From Prosopocoilus inquinatus (lineage: Eukaryota; Arthropoda; Insecta; Coleoptera; Lucanidae): 64,000 bases of DNA. Positions 11,253 through 21,965 of this stretch are shown here, piece by piece. Position numbers and translations under genes: made by a program. Positions within the stretch are counted from its first letter, which is position 1; each line of letters opens with the position of its first letter. The stretch is from the NCBI GenBank assembly GCA_036172665.1, contig CM069878.1, positions 22,433,501-22,497,500 on the forward strand, given 5' to 3'. The notes below the pieces were generated by a model that saw nothing but the letters and a program-made list of their open reading frames with translations, did not search any database and was not told the DNA's origin.

Positions 11253-12250
11253 GATTGCAATAGGCAGGACAAGCTTGGTATAACAAATTGGACACAACTT
11301 TACGCAATTCTAACGTAATCAGATTCTTCCTTATACCGTATTGATAAAGGGCAAGATGTTGAAAATGTTTGAAATCAAGGATCTTGGACAAATGAATAAT
11401 TGTTTGGTCATTGAATGTAAACAAACGAATGATGACATCACACTACATCAGCGAAGTTACATCAAGAAACTTCTAACAAAATTCGGAATCAAAGAATCCA
11501 ATCCTGTTGGAACACCGATTGACATGAATGTAAAATGAACAGAAAAATAAAAACATTTGTGAAGAAAATCGAAAGTCCCCGTACCGTGAACTTATCGGAG
11601 CTCTGAATTATTTGGCTACGACAACAAGACCGTTTATAAGTTTCGTTGTAAGTTACTTGAGTCAATTTAACAATTGTTACAACGAGAGACATTGAAAAGC
11701 AGCGAAATGAGTACTTAGATATTTGAAAGGTACAATCCATTTAGGATTAATTTACAAATCGAATTATGAACCAATGAAAGCTTACGTAGATGTCGATTGG
11801 GGTAGTTGTCTTGAAAACAGACGTTCATATTCTGGATACTAATTTTTATTAAATGGTAGCCCTATATCATGGGATTCGAAGAAGCAAATAACTGTTGCGT
11901 TATCTACAACTGAAGAAGAATACATGGCGATGTCGGAGGCTGCAAAAGAAGTGATCTATTTACAGAAGTTCCTACACGAGTTAGGTTTCGATAATTTAGC
12001 CAAAATTACGAGTTCCTGTGACAACCGAAGTGCATTAAAATTGGCTGAAAATCCTACACATCTTTCCAGAAGCAAACATATCTACATTCGACATCATTTT
12101 ATCCGGGATATGCTGAAGGATAAAAAATTGAACCTGAATCATTTCCAATAGCTATGTGTACAAAAGGTCTAGTTAAATTTAAATATGAGAAATGTATCAA
12201 ATTAGCAGGACTTGAACAAAGAAGAAAGTTAGCCGTTGACTCGAGGGAAG
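11253..12250 (+). pseudogene. Copia RT C-terminal half and RNase H
   Basis: This continues the Copia RT interrupted at 4,769. Recognisable blocks are MFEIKDLGQMNNCLVIE and LHQRSYIKKLLTKFG (RT thumb side), a broken connection domain, then RNase H with ITVALSTTEEEYMAMSEA and the conserved HLSRSKHIYIRHHFIRD. A final CTKGL piece precedes a purine-rich GAGGGAAG (12,243-12,250) that is a plausible polypurine tract. Stops and frameshifts are frequent. Confidence 0.85.
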
Positions 12251-12407
12251 TGTTAGAGATAGCCGTGCACAAAAAAACAACAACATCAAGAGTCGAGACT
12301 AATTTCTGAATTGTACATAAAATATAAAAAGTGAGTTGTCAATTAGGCTTTTAATATGGTACACATTTAACTGAATTCTTCACTGCGGACTGAATATTCT
12401 ACTAACA
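12251..12407 (+). repeat. Copia 3' LTR
   Basis: It begins TGTTAGAGATAGCCGTGCAC like the 5' copy and ends CTAACA, so its first and last six bases are perfect inverted repeats. AATCA follows as the probable right half of a decayed target duplication. Confidence 0.65.
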
Positions 12408-14920
12408 AATCAAGTACTGGATTTCAGTATCGGTATCAAGTCACTTGCCTCGCGTAACTCGCCAATAAATAAAATAAATATGCTAAATTCGTTTAATAAA
12501 ACTTCACTTTTATAAATTTATTGCGTAATATACTGTATCGTCACCTTCTTGTACAAAGAAGAGGAATAAGGAATTGTAATTTGGATGACATTTTGAATTC
12601 TTTCAAACGTCAAAAAATTAAATACAATTTTATTCACTTTAAAATTTTTAAAATAATGATTCTTTTTCGATTTGGAAATACGTGTGTAATTTTTAGTTAA
12701 ATGTGAAATTACTACGTGCATAAACGATATTCAAATTTTCATTTGTTTACAAAAATGGACAAAAATAGTGGAATGGAGCAGACGCGTTTTGTTAATTTAA
12801 CGCTGCATATAGTATTGACGGGGGGGTAATCAATGGCGGATATTCCGGCCGAAGTTTAGCTTAATGGCAAATTGAAGAGACTAATGTAAAACTGTGAATT
12901 TATAGATCACAAATCGGAACATAATTCGCCACTGTTGATTTCAGCGGAACTCATACATCATTCGGCATATGCAAATGCTGGGTACATTCATCATTCTCGA
13001 CCCGATACAGGGACTCCAGTTTGGAGCGTGCTGGCTGGAACAAGGATTAACTTCCAAAACGATATTTTATTGTCACCATAATTTGTTTTTGAAGGACTTT
13101 ATATTTTGCATTTATTGCATTCGCAGTTTTTGGTTCGCAACTCGCCGTAAACATAAATTCTTTTTGGGCGTTCTAAATTTTACTTGCACAGTTCATGTGA
13201 ATTGAAATTCCTGTACATAGGAGAATTGTTCACAATTTTAAAAGAATTTCCAATTACACAAAACAATGACTTCGTTGGAACAACAAAGAAAAATATTGTT
13301 ACGAATTTAAAGTTCTTTTTAATTTATTTTAAAACAAAATACTCGATAAATCTATTAACTAATTTATTAACTACGTTACAGTACCACTAATTTATTTCCT
13401 GCGGACTATCAACTAGTCGAACGATCAGTTAGTTAACTTCACTGCAATCGCAACTGACTTGCAAATAATTTATTAAACTCCTATCCTTAAAAGAAAAAAA
13501 TCTAAATTTCTGTTAATTTGTTAATTCCTAAAATTATTATTCTACAATAATTCAACTCTGACATACATGAAATCAACACATGCCAAACAATGAATGTAAT
13601 GCATTGACTGCATTTTAATGTTTTGAAAGTGTTTATGATTTAAATGTTTTGAAAGTGTTTATGATCTGTCATAAATTGACGTATTTTTACGAGCTGTTTA
13701 ATAATGTACCGGATCGCAAATTCACGAGGCGTTCAAATATTCATATGTTCAGTGCTGCCAAAATTATCGTGCCGGGGTTTAATGCATCTGTGCATTGAAC
13801 CGAAACAGCATCCAGATGCATTATTTATGCAACAAAAATAAAATTCTGTGAACTACCAGTGATCACGTCAAGATGTTAAAGAACTCGAGCAGCTTACTTA
13901 TGAATAGCGTCGTCTTTTCAAGCAAAACAATTTTTTGTAATATTAACGAAAGTTTTCAGGAACTCAAATTTACAAATAACCTGAAATATTTTACGTACTC
14001 TTGATAAAAGAATAGGCTATTCAAAATTGAGTGATTAAAGGTTAATTGTAGTGTAAAGAATCTGTTAATAATAATTATTAAATGAATAACTTATTTTACT
14101 AGGAGAATACAAATTTGTAACACTTTCTATTTATTTTTAATATATACCTAAATTAAATTATCCAAATTTCAAGATAAGATTCATACAGCAGTTAAATGCA
14201 TTTGCCTTGAAATCTAAATGTTGGTATAGTAAAAGGTAATAGGACTTTCAATCGCCTTTTTTAATACATTAATTATAAATAAAAAATAAATAAAACTGGC
14301 TTATAAAACATTTATTTTCCTTTTCTGCACAGAAAATATTTAGTTATTTTATTACAAGTTGTTGAGTTAAATATATCAATATTTCGCTTTCTGTTGTCAC
14401 CACTATTTGTAAGCACGCATGTTTCGTTTATTTTTGTTACGGCAGCTAAATAAGATGTGCAACCAAGGGTTAAATATGTTTACCTCCAACTTTCTATGAA
14501 AATTGTCTAATTATATTTAATTAACAGTAGTTCTTGTTTTAATTTGGTACTAAATTAAAGTTAAATTATTAAACTGTATAATTGGTGTCGAGGTAAATAG
14601 TGTGACATTAAAATAAAAATTCTGTTCAAGAAACAAGCCAATTTGAAAGCTTTTATGCTAGCTTTATACAGTAACTGACACTAACAACTAACCCGTAGGG
14701 TTTCAGGGCCGTTTGAATTGAAGATTAAAGCCAAATTATGACTGAGAAATCGGCGCTAAAAGATTAATTACTACGCGTCAGTTACTGTATCAAATAGGCA
14801 TTAATGCCAAGCCATTTTTGAAGCTTATTTTTGGCTTCTTTAAAAGTTGACGGGTAATCTAAAGGTGAAAATAAAACTAGCTTTCCCGTCGAAGTTTATT
14901 TGTATCTTTATTATTACTTA
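12408..14920. other. 2.5-kb AT-rich region without recognised features
   Basis: Short frames exist but show no family motif or coding bias that I can recognise. The direct repeat AAATGTTTTGAAAGTGTTTATGAT occurs twice in tandem near 13,617-13,665. Nothing else is supported. Confidence 0.4.
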
Positions 14921-15050
14921 TGCCCGATTTCTTCACCTCTTGATAAATTTATCTGCCGGGTATTATCCTTGGAAACCATTGTATCGATAATAGTTTCCGA
15001 GGATACTATCTGGCAGATAAATTCATCCGTAGGTGAAGAAATCGGACCTT
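14921..15050. mobile_element. Palindromic MITE, copy A
   Basis: The 130-bp unit is a near-complete palindrome: TGCCCGATTTCTTCACCT at the left and AGGTGAAGAAATCGG at the right, with matching inner blocks (TATTATCCTTGGAAAC against GTTTCCGAGGATAC) around ATCGATA. There is no coding capacity. It is flanked by TTA on both sides. It would fold into one long hairpin. Confidence 0.75.
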
Positions 15051-15075
15051 AGTCAACTAGAGAGTAATTAAATTA

Positions 15076-15204
15076 TGCCCAATTTCTACACCTCTTCATA
15101 AATTTGTCTGCCAGGGATTATACTCGGAAATTATTATCGATACAATGGTTTCCAAGGATAATACCTGGCAGATAATTTCATCAGTAGGTGAAGAAATCGG
15201 GCAT
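15076..15204. mobile_element. Palindromic MITE, copy B (inverted relative to A)
   Basis: This is a second copy of the same 130-bp palindrome, only 25 bp away. The asymmetric inner parts show that it lies in the opposite orientation to copy A. Both are followed by AGTYAACTA, so the downstream flank appears to be duplicated too. Confidence 0.75.
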
Positions 15205-15244
15205 TAGTTAACTAAATTTACACACAATAGTTATTTGTATCACT

Positions 15245-15350
15245 AGGCCAGAAAGTGTACTTCTACGAGTACGAGCACGGTTTGTGGCTCGAGGCGAAGC
15301 CCAAGCCCCACAAGTACGAATACTTGCAAAAAAGTTTCTGGACGTCTGGT
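15245..15350. mobile_element. Candidate GC-rich MITE
   Basis: About 105 bp starts CCAGAAAGTGTAC and ends in the complement of CCAGAAACTTTTTTG, giving short imperfect terminal inverted repeats. The inside is GC-rich compared with its surroundings (CTCGAGGCGAAGCCCAAGCC) and contains partial palindromes. It is non-coding. Assignment as a MITE is tentative. Confidence 0.45.
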
Positions 15351-16478
15351 ACACAAAATTTTTTCGGACGCTGAACTAATAATTTTTCTTCAATTCGAGA
15401 GATTTAATTTGACACTTTAATGTCATTCAGTGCTACCAATCTAAAAATCATTCCTGCTTTGACATACAAATAACTAATTTCAGGTCAATTTGGACGAACA
15501 GAACATCAGTAATTTTAGATGGAAACCGAAAAAGTAATCAAAATACTACTAGGTGACGGCGCACAGTGGTCCGGGTTGCAGTTTTAGTGCAAAATAATTA
15601 TGAATTCTACTTAAATAGTTCTTTTTCGTAAAGAAACAAATTGTCAAGAAATGTAAAGCATAATTTTATACTCTAAAACAGTGTTTCCCAACTATTTCTA
15701 GCACACACATTTTAAAACCACTGGTTTTGTCGTAACATATTATTTCTGTGTTTATCTGATGTTGTCAACAACTCGTGTTCTGAACAAATAATATTTTCAT
15801 GAATGTACATACCCCCCCCCCCATACAATATAAGTAAAAGTAAAAAGAAAATTTCCTTCAAAATTAATATGTAAATTTATTATTAGATTATTATAAACTT
15901 CAACTAATTCTTTCGTAAATTAAATAACAATGAAAAAGCATTTTGCGGTTCTTTTCTTAGAGAACGTTAATAATTCTTTAAATTAATAAAATGAATTCTT
16001 CATGCACATATTTTATTCATTTAAAACTAAAAACTACAAATGAAACATATATTTCATTTGTGGTACAATTTTTCTGCAGAACCTAACTGGAAATCGGAAA
16101 TTGTTTTTTTTTATTCAATAATATATATATTTTAATTAAGAAGAGTTCTGATCACTTCAAGTATTCCTGTTCTTAACATCCATCAAGCAAGTCTATGTAA
16201 ATGTAGTTATAATATTGGTTATGTTTAGTGATGCGCGTTCCTAAAAAAATTTAAATAAGTTGGAAAGTCGCACATAGACGCATTTACTTTCTTAACTATT
16301 GTATTCTGAATATGCATTAATCATAAAGAAGGACATTTCAAAATCTGCAGAGACCTACGTTTTTGTTTAATTTTTAAATTTATAGATTTAAAATAATTTA
16401 ATAGAGGAAACCCTAGTTTTACATGCAGAGCGGGAATTCCGAGGCATGTAATAGGGAACTGTAAGTAATAGATTACAA
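15351..16478. other. Unassigned region with poly-C run
   Basis: No coding or RNA feature is seen. It contains a run of about 12 C residues near 15,811. The Penelope element body may once have extended into its right end, but I see no RT motif before 16,479. Confidence 0.35.
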
Positions 16479-17302
16479 TTTACAGTAGAAAAAGAAAATA
16501 ATAATTCATTGAGTTTTCTTGATGTAAATATTATCAGCCAGGATGATAAATTAATTACTAATTGGTTTCATAAACCTACCTAGTCAGGTAGATACATAAA
16601 TTTTCACTCGTACACACCAAAAAATTATAAAATTGCAACTATTATTTCATTAACAGATCGAGCTATTTTACTTTCTGATAAAGTTTTTATTTATGATAAC
16701 TTAAATTTAATAAAGAAAACTCTTATTCAAAATTCTTATCCAATAAATCTTATTGAATCAGTAATTAAAAATCGTATTAAATACTTACAAAATTCAAATG
16801 TCTCTAATAACATTAGACAAACTTCGAACCATAAATACATATCATTGCCTTATATTGAACATTACACAATACATTTAAACACATTTTCAAAAAACATAAT
16901 TTAATTTTAGCCAGTAAATCTGTGAATAATTTAAATTTAATTTTTTCGAATTTAAAAACTAAAATACCGAAATTAAAACAACCTAACGTGGTTTATGAAA
17001 TCAAATGTTCAAAATGTAATTTTGTTTATATAGGTGAAACGAGCCAAAATTAAAAAAAAAAAAACGTTTAGACCAACATAAATATCATATTCAAAAAAAT
17101 CATTCAATGCTTGTAGAGCATTCATTAGAACATAATCATAATTTTGATTTTGATAATACTGACATCTTGAATCTAATATTTTTAAATACGTTTCATAGAA
17201 ATGTGTAAAATGAAAATGTCTTCATATTCTATTAATAAACGTACGGACTTTGAAAATTTAAATGACATATTTTGTAGTTTTCTGGACTCTTTAAACAGGA
17301 TA
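16479..17302 (+). pseudogene. Penelope-like element: RT C-terminal part and GIY-YIG endonuclease
   Basis: In one frame the sequence gives FTVEKENNNSLSFLDVNI, then a WFHKPT*SGRYINFHSY block, SLTDRAILLSD and NSYPINLIESVIKNRIKYL, all typical of the post-catalytic RT region of Penelope-like elements. After about 130 bp it shifts to KQPNVVYEIKCSKCNFVYIG, the start of a GIY-YIG nuclease (V-Y...VYIGET), followed by LDQHKYHIQ and EHSLEHNHNFDF, and then a RFIEMCKM...SINKRTDFENLND tail in another frame. Penelope elements use this nuclease to nick the target and prime reverse transcription. Catalytic RT motifs are missing (5' truncation); one in-frame TAG and at least two frameshifts show that it is dead. 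Confidence 0.87.
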
Positions 17303-17472
17303 GATATCTGTCAATTAATTTAATAATAATAAAAAAAGAAATTAATTTTAATTTAGTTCTAGTTACTTTTCTCTTTATTCCGGACAACTCATATTTTAGT
17401 TTAAAATCATGTCACCTTTTCGTTTCTCTTGACGACTTGTTTCTCTTGACAACTTCTTTATTTACTTTTTTT

Positions 17473-17514
17473 CACTCCTGACGAAGCTATGAATCTATAG
17501 CGAAACGTTGAGTG
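17473..17514 (+). ncRNA. Hammerhead ribozyme motif of the Penelope-like element
   Basis: About 170 bp after the Penelope coding end the sequence reads stem I CACTC, core CTGACGA, stem II GCTAT/ATAGC with a six-base loop, GAAA, then CGTT, then GAGTG, which pairs perfectly with CACTC. The spacer between GAAA and stem I leaves only the self-complementary ACGU as stem III, so the motif would be expected to work as a dimer, as described for Penelope-encoded hammerheads. All core positions I can check are conserved. Cleavage would fall after the UU of CGUU. Confidence 0.75.
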
Positions 17515-17874
17515 TTTCCCTTCATATTTTTGTCCGGTTCGAGATTAAAAAAAAATTGTACTTACAATTTTCATCGGACAAGAACAAACTTCAATTATGG
17601 AAATTATTTTTGTTCAACATGCAAGTAATTTGACAAGCCAAAAAAATATTTACATTAAAGACAGAATAGTAACAAAAGTATTACATTTTTAGTATATGAT
17701 TATCATTGCAAAAAAATATAAAACAACATAGAAATTAACATAGATAACTTAAAAAACAAGCTCTTTCAAAGACGACTGATGACAGCACGAATGACGATTT
17801 AATAAATTAATAAGTTTGACAAATCGCTTATTCAGAATTAAAACAATATTTATGCAAAGCTATATTTTTTTCAG

Positions 17875-18032
17875 ATAAAATAGCGACATCTTACGATCGC
17901 TTTTTGACCTGACATTGCAGTAGGAGAGACAAATTGAAACGGGATTTGCTCCTAATAAGTCCCCCATGCGAGGCGGCCATGCTTGCTGTCAAAGCAAAAT
18001 GAAAGTTTTTAGATCGCTTTTTGACCTGACAT
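17875..18032 (-). repeat. Hammerhead repeat (retrozyme-like) fragment
   Basis: About 160 bp matches half of the 312-bp hammerhead repeat in reverse orientation: ATAAAATAGCGACATCTTAC, then the AAGTCCCCCATGCGAGGCGG block and TGCTTGCTGTCAAAGC. It stops before the ribozyme. At the right it jumps back in the same orientation to TCGCTTTTTGACCTGACAT, a small internal duplication at about 18,013-18,032. I see no clear target duplication. Confidence 0.7.
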
Positions 18033-18225
18033 GTCATTTACGTGATATATGAAGACTTAATTTCTCGAATTATTTCGCGGTAAATATTCATTCTAGACCA
18101 CTGTGCGGCGGTATAATTCATATGAATTAAGTGTATAATGCCAGTTCTTTTTTAAGTTACATTAAAGAGTTATAACATTTTCATTAGTATTCATTTGAAA
18201 CTTTAAATTAAAATTCATTTTAACG

Positions 18226-18446
18226 CCTGAAGGGTCCAAGTGGTAAGAGGACGGACCTTGAAATCGTAAAGTCGTGGGTGTGTACCAAGCCGGAGATATT
18301 TCTCGGAGATGTTCGGTATCCACTTCAGGTATCCTTCAGTGTTGGGGATAAAATTCGACACTGCTTCCACTTCAAGGAGGTTTGTAGGTAACAAAACCAG
18401 GAAGCAGGAAATGCTCTCCCGCTCCTGAGGTTTAAAGCAAAAAAAT
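18226..18446 (+). mobile_element. tRNA-derived SINE
   Basis: The 5' part resembles a tRNA gene: box A region CCAAGTGGTAAGAGGACGG, an anticodon-arm-like CTTGAAATCGTAAAG and a decayed box B (GTGGGTGTGTACC, expected GGTTCG...). About 130 bp of unrelated body and a short A-rich end (GCAAAAAAATA) follow. SINEs are transcribed by RNA polymerase III and moved by LINE machinery. The mutated box B suggests that this copy is silent. Confidence 0.6.
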
Positions 18447-19442
18447 ACTTATATCTTTTTTCTATCAGTTTTCTCGCTGATGCTTGATGAAACAAGTGTT
18501 TATCGTTTCGTATTATCTTGTTCTACTAGGATAAAAATATTGATGTTGAATGAAAAACAGATCGTTCATGGATAAAAGTAAACTATTAACTAAGTACAAG
18601 AACGGGGAAAGTGCGGTGTTTTGTTTCTAAAAGTAAGGAAATATCCACTAGATCACGTGGTGAAGTTATTATATTCAATTTAAATTTGAAAAAAAATTAT
18701 TACTGAAAAAGTAGTTTTATGTTATCAATGTTATCGAATAAAATTAGTTTAGATGGTGCTCCTAATTTAAATCAATTTGTTATTCTTTTACCAAATTTCT
18801 TATTGTAATCATTTCTTCCTCTGGCTTTTGTATTCCTACCTGATTTTCAGTTTTCATAAGAAAAATAACATCAATCGAAAATAAATTCATTTCATCCTTG
18901 TCTGCTACCTTTTCCTCTTTTTATAATATAATTATGTATAATACAATAATTAAGAATTGTGCTTGGAAGTCTTAATTTTGAAAGTTAGCCCTCCTTGCTC
19001 GTTTATTTGATTGAATGTTTCTCAATAAAATAAAATGAAATGACATCTATTTTCTTAAGCTTGTAAAGGAAGATCCTGTCGCATTTTAATTATTATTTTT
19101 TTTTTGAAGAAGAAGAGTCTACGAACTCATAGGCAGATATATCTGCGAAATGGTCAATTGAACTAAAATAGAAAACCCATAAATTAGGAAAGAAATCAAC
19201 TAAAAAGAAAGAAGGAGAAAGGGAGAGTAATATAATTAGAAAACTAAGAGAAATTAAAAGATAAAGCAAATACGTAAAGGGAAAGACTATATTTGAAAAA
19301 TAGATTGCAAGAGACTGGTGAGGATCGATAACCCATAAGAGAAAAGCGCTAGAACCTTTACTATTATTATTATTATTCCAACTATGGATCTGGTAAGAGA
19401 TATCGGTTTAGTCATTGGAAAAAAGAACTTCATAAGGACTCT
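18447..19442. other. Unassigned; right part probably LINE 3' UTR
   Basis: There is no coding frame. From about 19,090 to 19,442 the sequence probably represents the 3' UTR of the minus-strand LINE at 19,443 onward: it is purine-rich on the plus strand (AAGAAAGAAGGAGAAAGG) and ends near an ATT-repeat (19,362-19,377). Confidence 0.35.
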
Positions 19443-20194
19443 TTAAATTCGAAAAAACAATGTTCCAGTAGGATTTGTCTTAGTTCTAATTAAAGCAGAA
19501 CATTTGAAATTCGCAGGTAGATTGTTGTAAACTTTTAGGGCTCTATAATAAACACTGTGCTCAAATGTAGTAGTGTTATGTTTAGGAATCGATAAGTTAT
19601 CGCAATGCCTTATTTTTATGGTAAGCATGTCCCGTATTTTTCTTTAGGCTTACAACTTTCACCAGACTTTTTATACATCATAGTCCTTATAAGATGTTTC
19701 TGCAAGACAAAGGCTGGTTGAGTATTATTAGATCCCCCCAGAAGATTAATCCATATGATAGTAGAGGCTGAACGGAAGCCATGTAATATGTTTTCAAAAC
19801 GTCTACAGTAACGCAAGTTCTAAGGTTTCTTATTATGTATATGAATTTAGTAAGTCTAGACCTGACATGCTGTATGTGCATATTAAATTTTAAGGAGGCA
19901 TCAATCAAATCTAGAAAATTTACATTATTAATAATATGGACCGATTTTCCGTTAAATTTTATATATACGAGAGAATGGTCCTTTTTAACTCTACAGCCAC
20001 ACACCAATAGGATATGTTCAAAATAGTAGATGAAGCAAGACTGGAACGGGAAGCCTGAGTTTTGGCAGTTATAAAACACGAGGTATCATCGACACACTGA
20101 TATAAGAAAATAGATGGAAACTGATTTTTTAAATCATTTACAAAAAAATATAAACAATAGAGTGCCCAAGATATAACCTTCGGGAACACCTATA

Positions 20195-21621
20195 CACTGT
20201 GTCCAAATTTCGATGCTCACCATTGACATCTCGGGTATTAGAAGATATAGAGCAATGGTTAAATGGGGAATGTTTTGCAGAATTCAATGCTCGCAACAAA
20301 TCTCATTTCAAATTCACCATAACTTTTTTTAAATTTTAAGATAATTTAAGAAAACCAAAATTTGACGATTTCAATATTCCTCAATAACTCGATAACGCTT
20401 GATGTGACCTCTTCTAAACTTTTACATTGTCCAGACACCTTTTTAAGACAAAGCTTTTGGTGGAAACAGAAATTGTAATTTGTTTTCAAGTTATTAACAC
20501 TAACTTTTGTTTTTCATATGGCACCCATATTAGGTTTTCGGTTAGTTATACAGTCTCTAAAAGGAGCTTTTCAACGATGTATAACATACCCGAAAATCTT
20601 TTATTTTTAGGGGAGTATTTACAAAAACATAAATTAATCCCTTATGAAATTAGTAGGCTATGAAATTAAACACTCAATACTGTAAGATAACGAAACGATA
20701 TTGACGTAACAGATATTTGGAACTACTAACAAACGCAAAATACCTGCTTCGAAACAAATTATTAATCCTGACGACATGCAGAACATCTGGTTCCAGCAGA
20801 ATGTTCCCATAATAGTCGTGACGTACATTCTTTGAGAGAAAACTTTAATGAGAGTGCTTTCAAGTAATGGACCAGTACAATTGTTTGCGAGATCGCCTGA
20901 CCGTACCCCCCTTGATTTTCATTTATGGGGTACCACTAAAAACGAAGTATTTAATTTTGCACCGCCAAAAGCTCGGGAAATTTTAGAACAAAAAATTCTG
21001 GATGTGCTGAGATCATTAAACGAAAACACACTTTGTAATGCCCGAAACTCTGTTAAAGTAAGTTGTCAAAAGTGTGTGGAACAGAATGGTCGTCATATTG
21101 AACAGTTTATTTAAGTCAACCTGAACTTTTAGTACGCTTTCTTTACATATTTTTTCTTTTATTACTTTTATTATCATTTCGTTATTTTACAGCATACTTA
21201 GCATATCTGTAAGCTTTCTCATTGGTGTTTAATTCCATAGCCTACTGATTTCATAAGAGATTAATTTACATTTTTGTTAATATCTCCCCTAAAAATAAAA
21301 ATTTTTCGGGCATGTTATACATCGTTAAAAAGCTCTTTATAAAGACTATCTAACTAACTGAAAACCTAATATGGGTGCCATATGAAAAACAAAAGTTAGC
21401 GCTAATAACTTGAAAACAAATGACAATCGGAGGTTTCTGTTTGCATCAAAAAGTTTGTCTTAAAAAGCGTCTGAACAATGTAAAAGTTTAGAAGTAAAAA
21501 GTTATGGTGAATTTGAAATGAGATTTGTTGCGAGTATTGAATTCTGCAAGACATTTCCCATTTAACCGTTGCTCTATGTCTTCTAATAACCAATGATGAG
21601 TATCGAAATGTGGACACAGTG
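20195..21621. mobile_element. DNA transposon with about 450-bp terminal inverted repeats
   Basis: The left end CACTGTGTCCAAATTTCGAT is mirrored at the right by the complement of CACTGTGTCCACATTTCGAT. The similarity continues inward for roughly 450 bp on both sides (for example the CATATGGCACCCATATTAGG block near 20,515 and its complement near 21,370). TA flanks both ends. It sits inside the LINE RT. The centre holds a decayed DDE transposase, so this is probably a Tc1/mariner-superfamily element with exceptionally long inverted repeats. Confidence 0.85.
20770..21114 (+). pseudogene. DDE transposase C-terminal fragment
   Basis: Across two frames the sequence shows MQNIWFQQNVP, where related transposases have FQQDGAP (second catalytic Asp, here Asn), and then ARSPDRTPLDFHLWGTTKNE, the third catalytic region with LDFHLWG. 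A basic C-terminal tail follows to the stop at 21,114. The N-terminal DNA-binding domains and first catalytic Asp are missing. It is located in the middle of the long-inverted-repeat element and is presumably its original transposase. Confidence 0.75.
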
Positions 21622-21965
21622 TATACCTATTAGATAACACCATTTTTATAACGCCTTCCTTCATATAGCTAATCCAGACTTGTTGAGACCTTTTTGAAAA
21701 GTAAGAGCGGAACAAATCCAAAACCACACCTCGAACTCCAATATTGTACAACTTAGAGAGTAGAAAGAGTGATCCAACGTATCGAGAGCTTTTGAAAGAT
21801 CAAAATAAATTCCGACAGGAGATTCGTCGTTATCTAAGCAGGTAATGATAAAATGCAGGGATGCAAAAATCGCAGTTTCAGTTGATCGCCCTTTACTAAA
21901 ACCATGTTGACTACTTTTGTTGTAAATTCCAGCTATTTAAAGCTCAATACCCGATTGAAAACAAA

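Larger units (their letters stand above)
1225..12407 (+). mobile_element. Old Copia LTR retrotransposon, nested with other elements
   Basis: A Ty1/copia element is recognised by gag zinc knuckle and protease at the left, integrase and RT pieces in the middle and RNase H at the right, all on the plus strand. Short LTRs begin TGTTAG and end in AACA (CTAACA in the 3' copy); flanking 5-mers AATCT and AATCA look like a decayed target duplication. Most of gag and the primer-binding site were lost, because coding gag C-terminus begins almost directly after the 5' LTR. The body is split by an unassigned 398-bp piece, a Tc1-like transposon (2,388-3,729) and a BEL element (4,775-11,247). Its frames carry many stops, so it is the oldest layer of the nest. 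Confidence 0.85.
19443..21965 (-). pseudogene. LINE (Jockey-like) reverse transcriptase, interrupted
   Basis: On the minus strand: QHGFSKGRSTETAIF, then the first catalytic block VGIYFDLSKALDTLDH (21,780-21,965), then VLDLFRSYFSKRSQQVW up to 21,625. After a 1.43-kb inserted transposon follow GVPEGYILGT, the active-site box YQCVDDTS (usually YADD or YVDD), FNGKSVHIINNVNFLDL, YIIRNLRTCV and LLSYGLIFWGD. The terminal VYNNLPANFK block ends at 19,443. Frameshifts separate the segments. The endonuclease and ORF1 are absent. Confidence 0.85.

Noticed and set aside
15811..15823. Run of about 12 C residues
   Set aside because: Simple homopolymer without context; more likely a mononucleotide repeat or assembly artefact than a signal.
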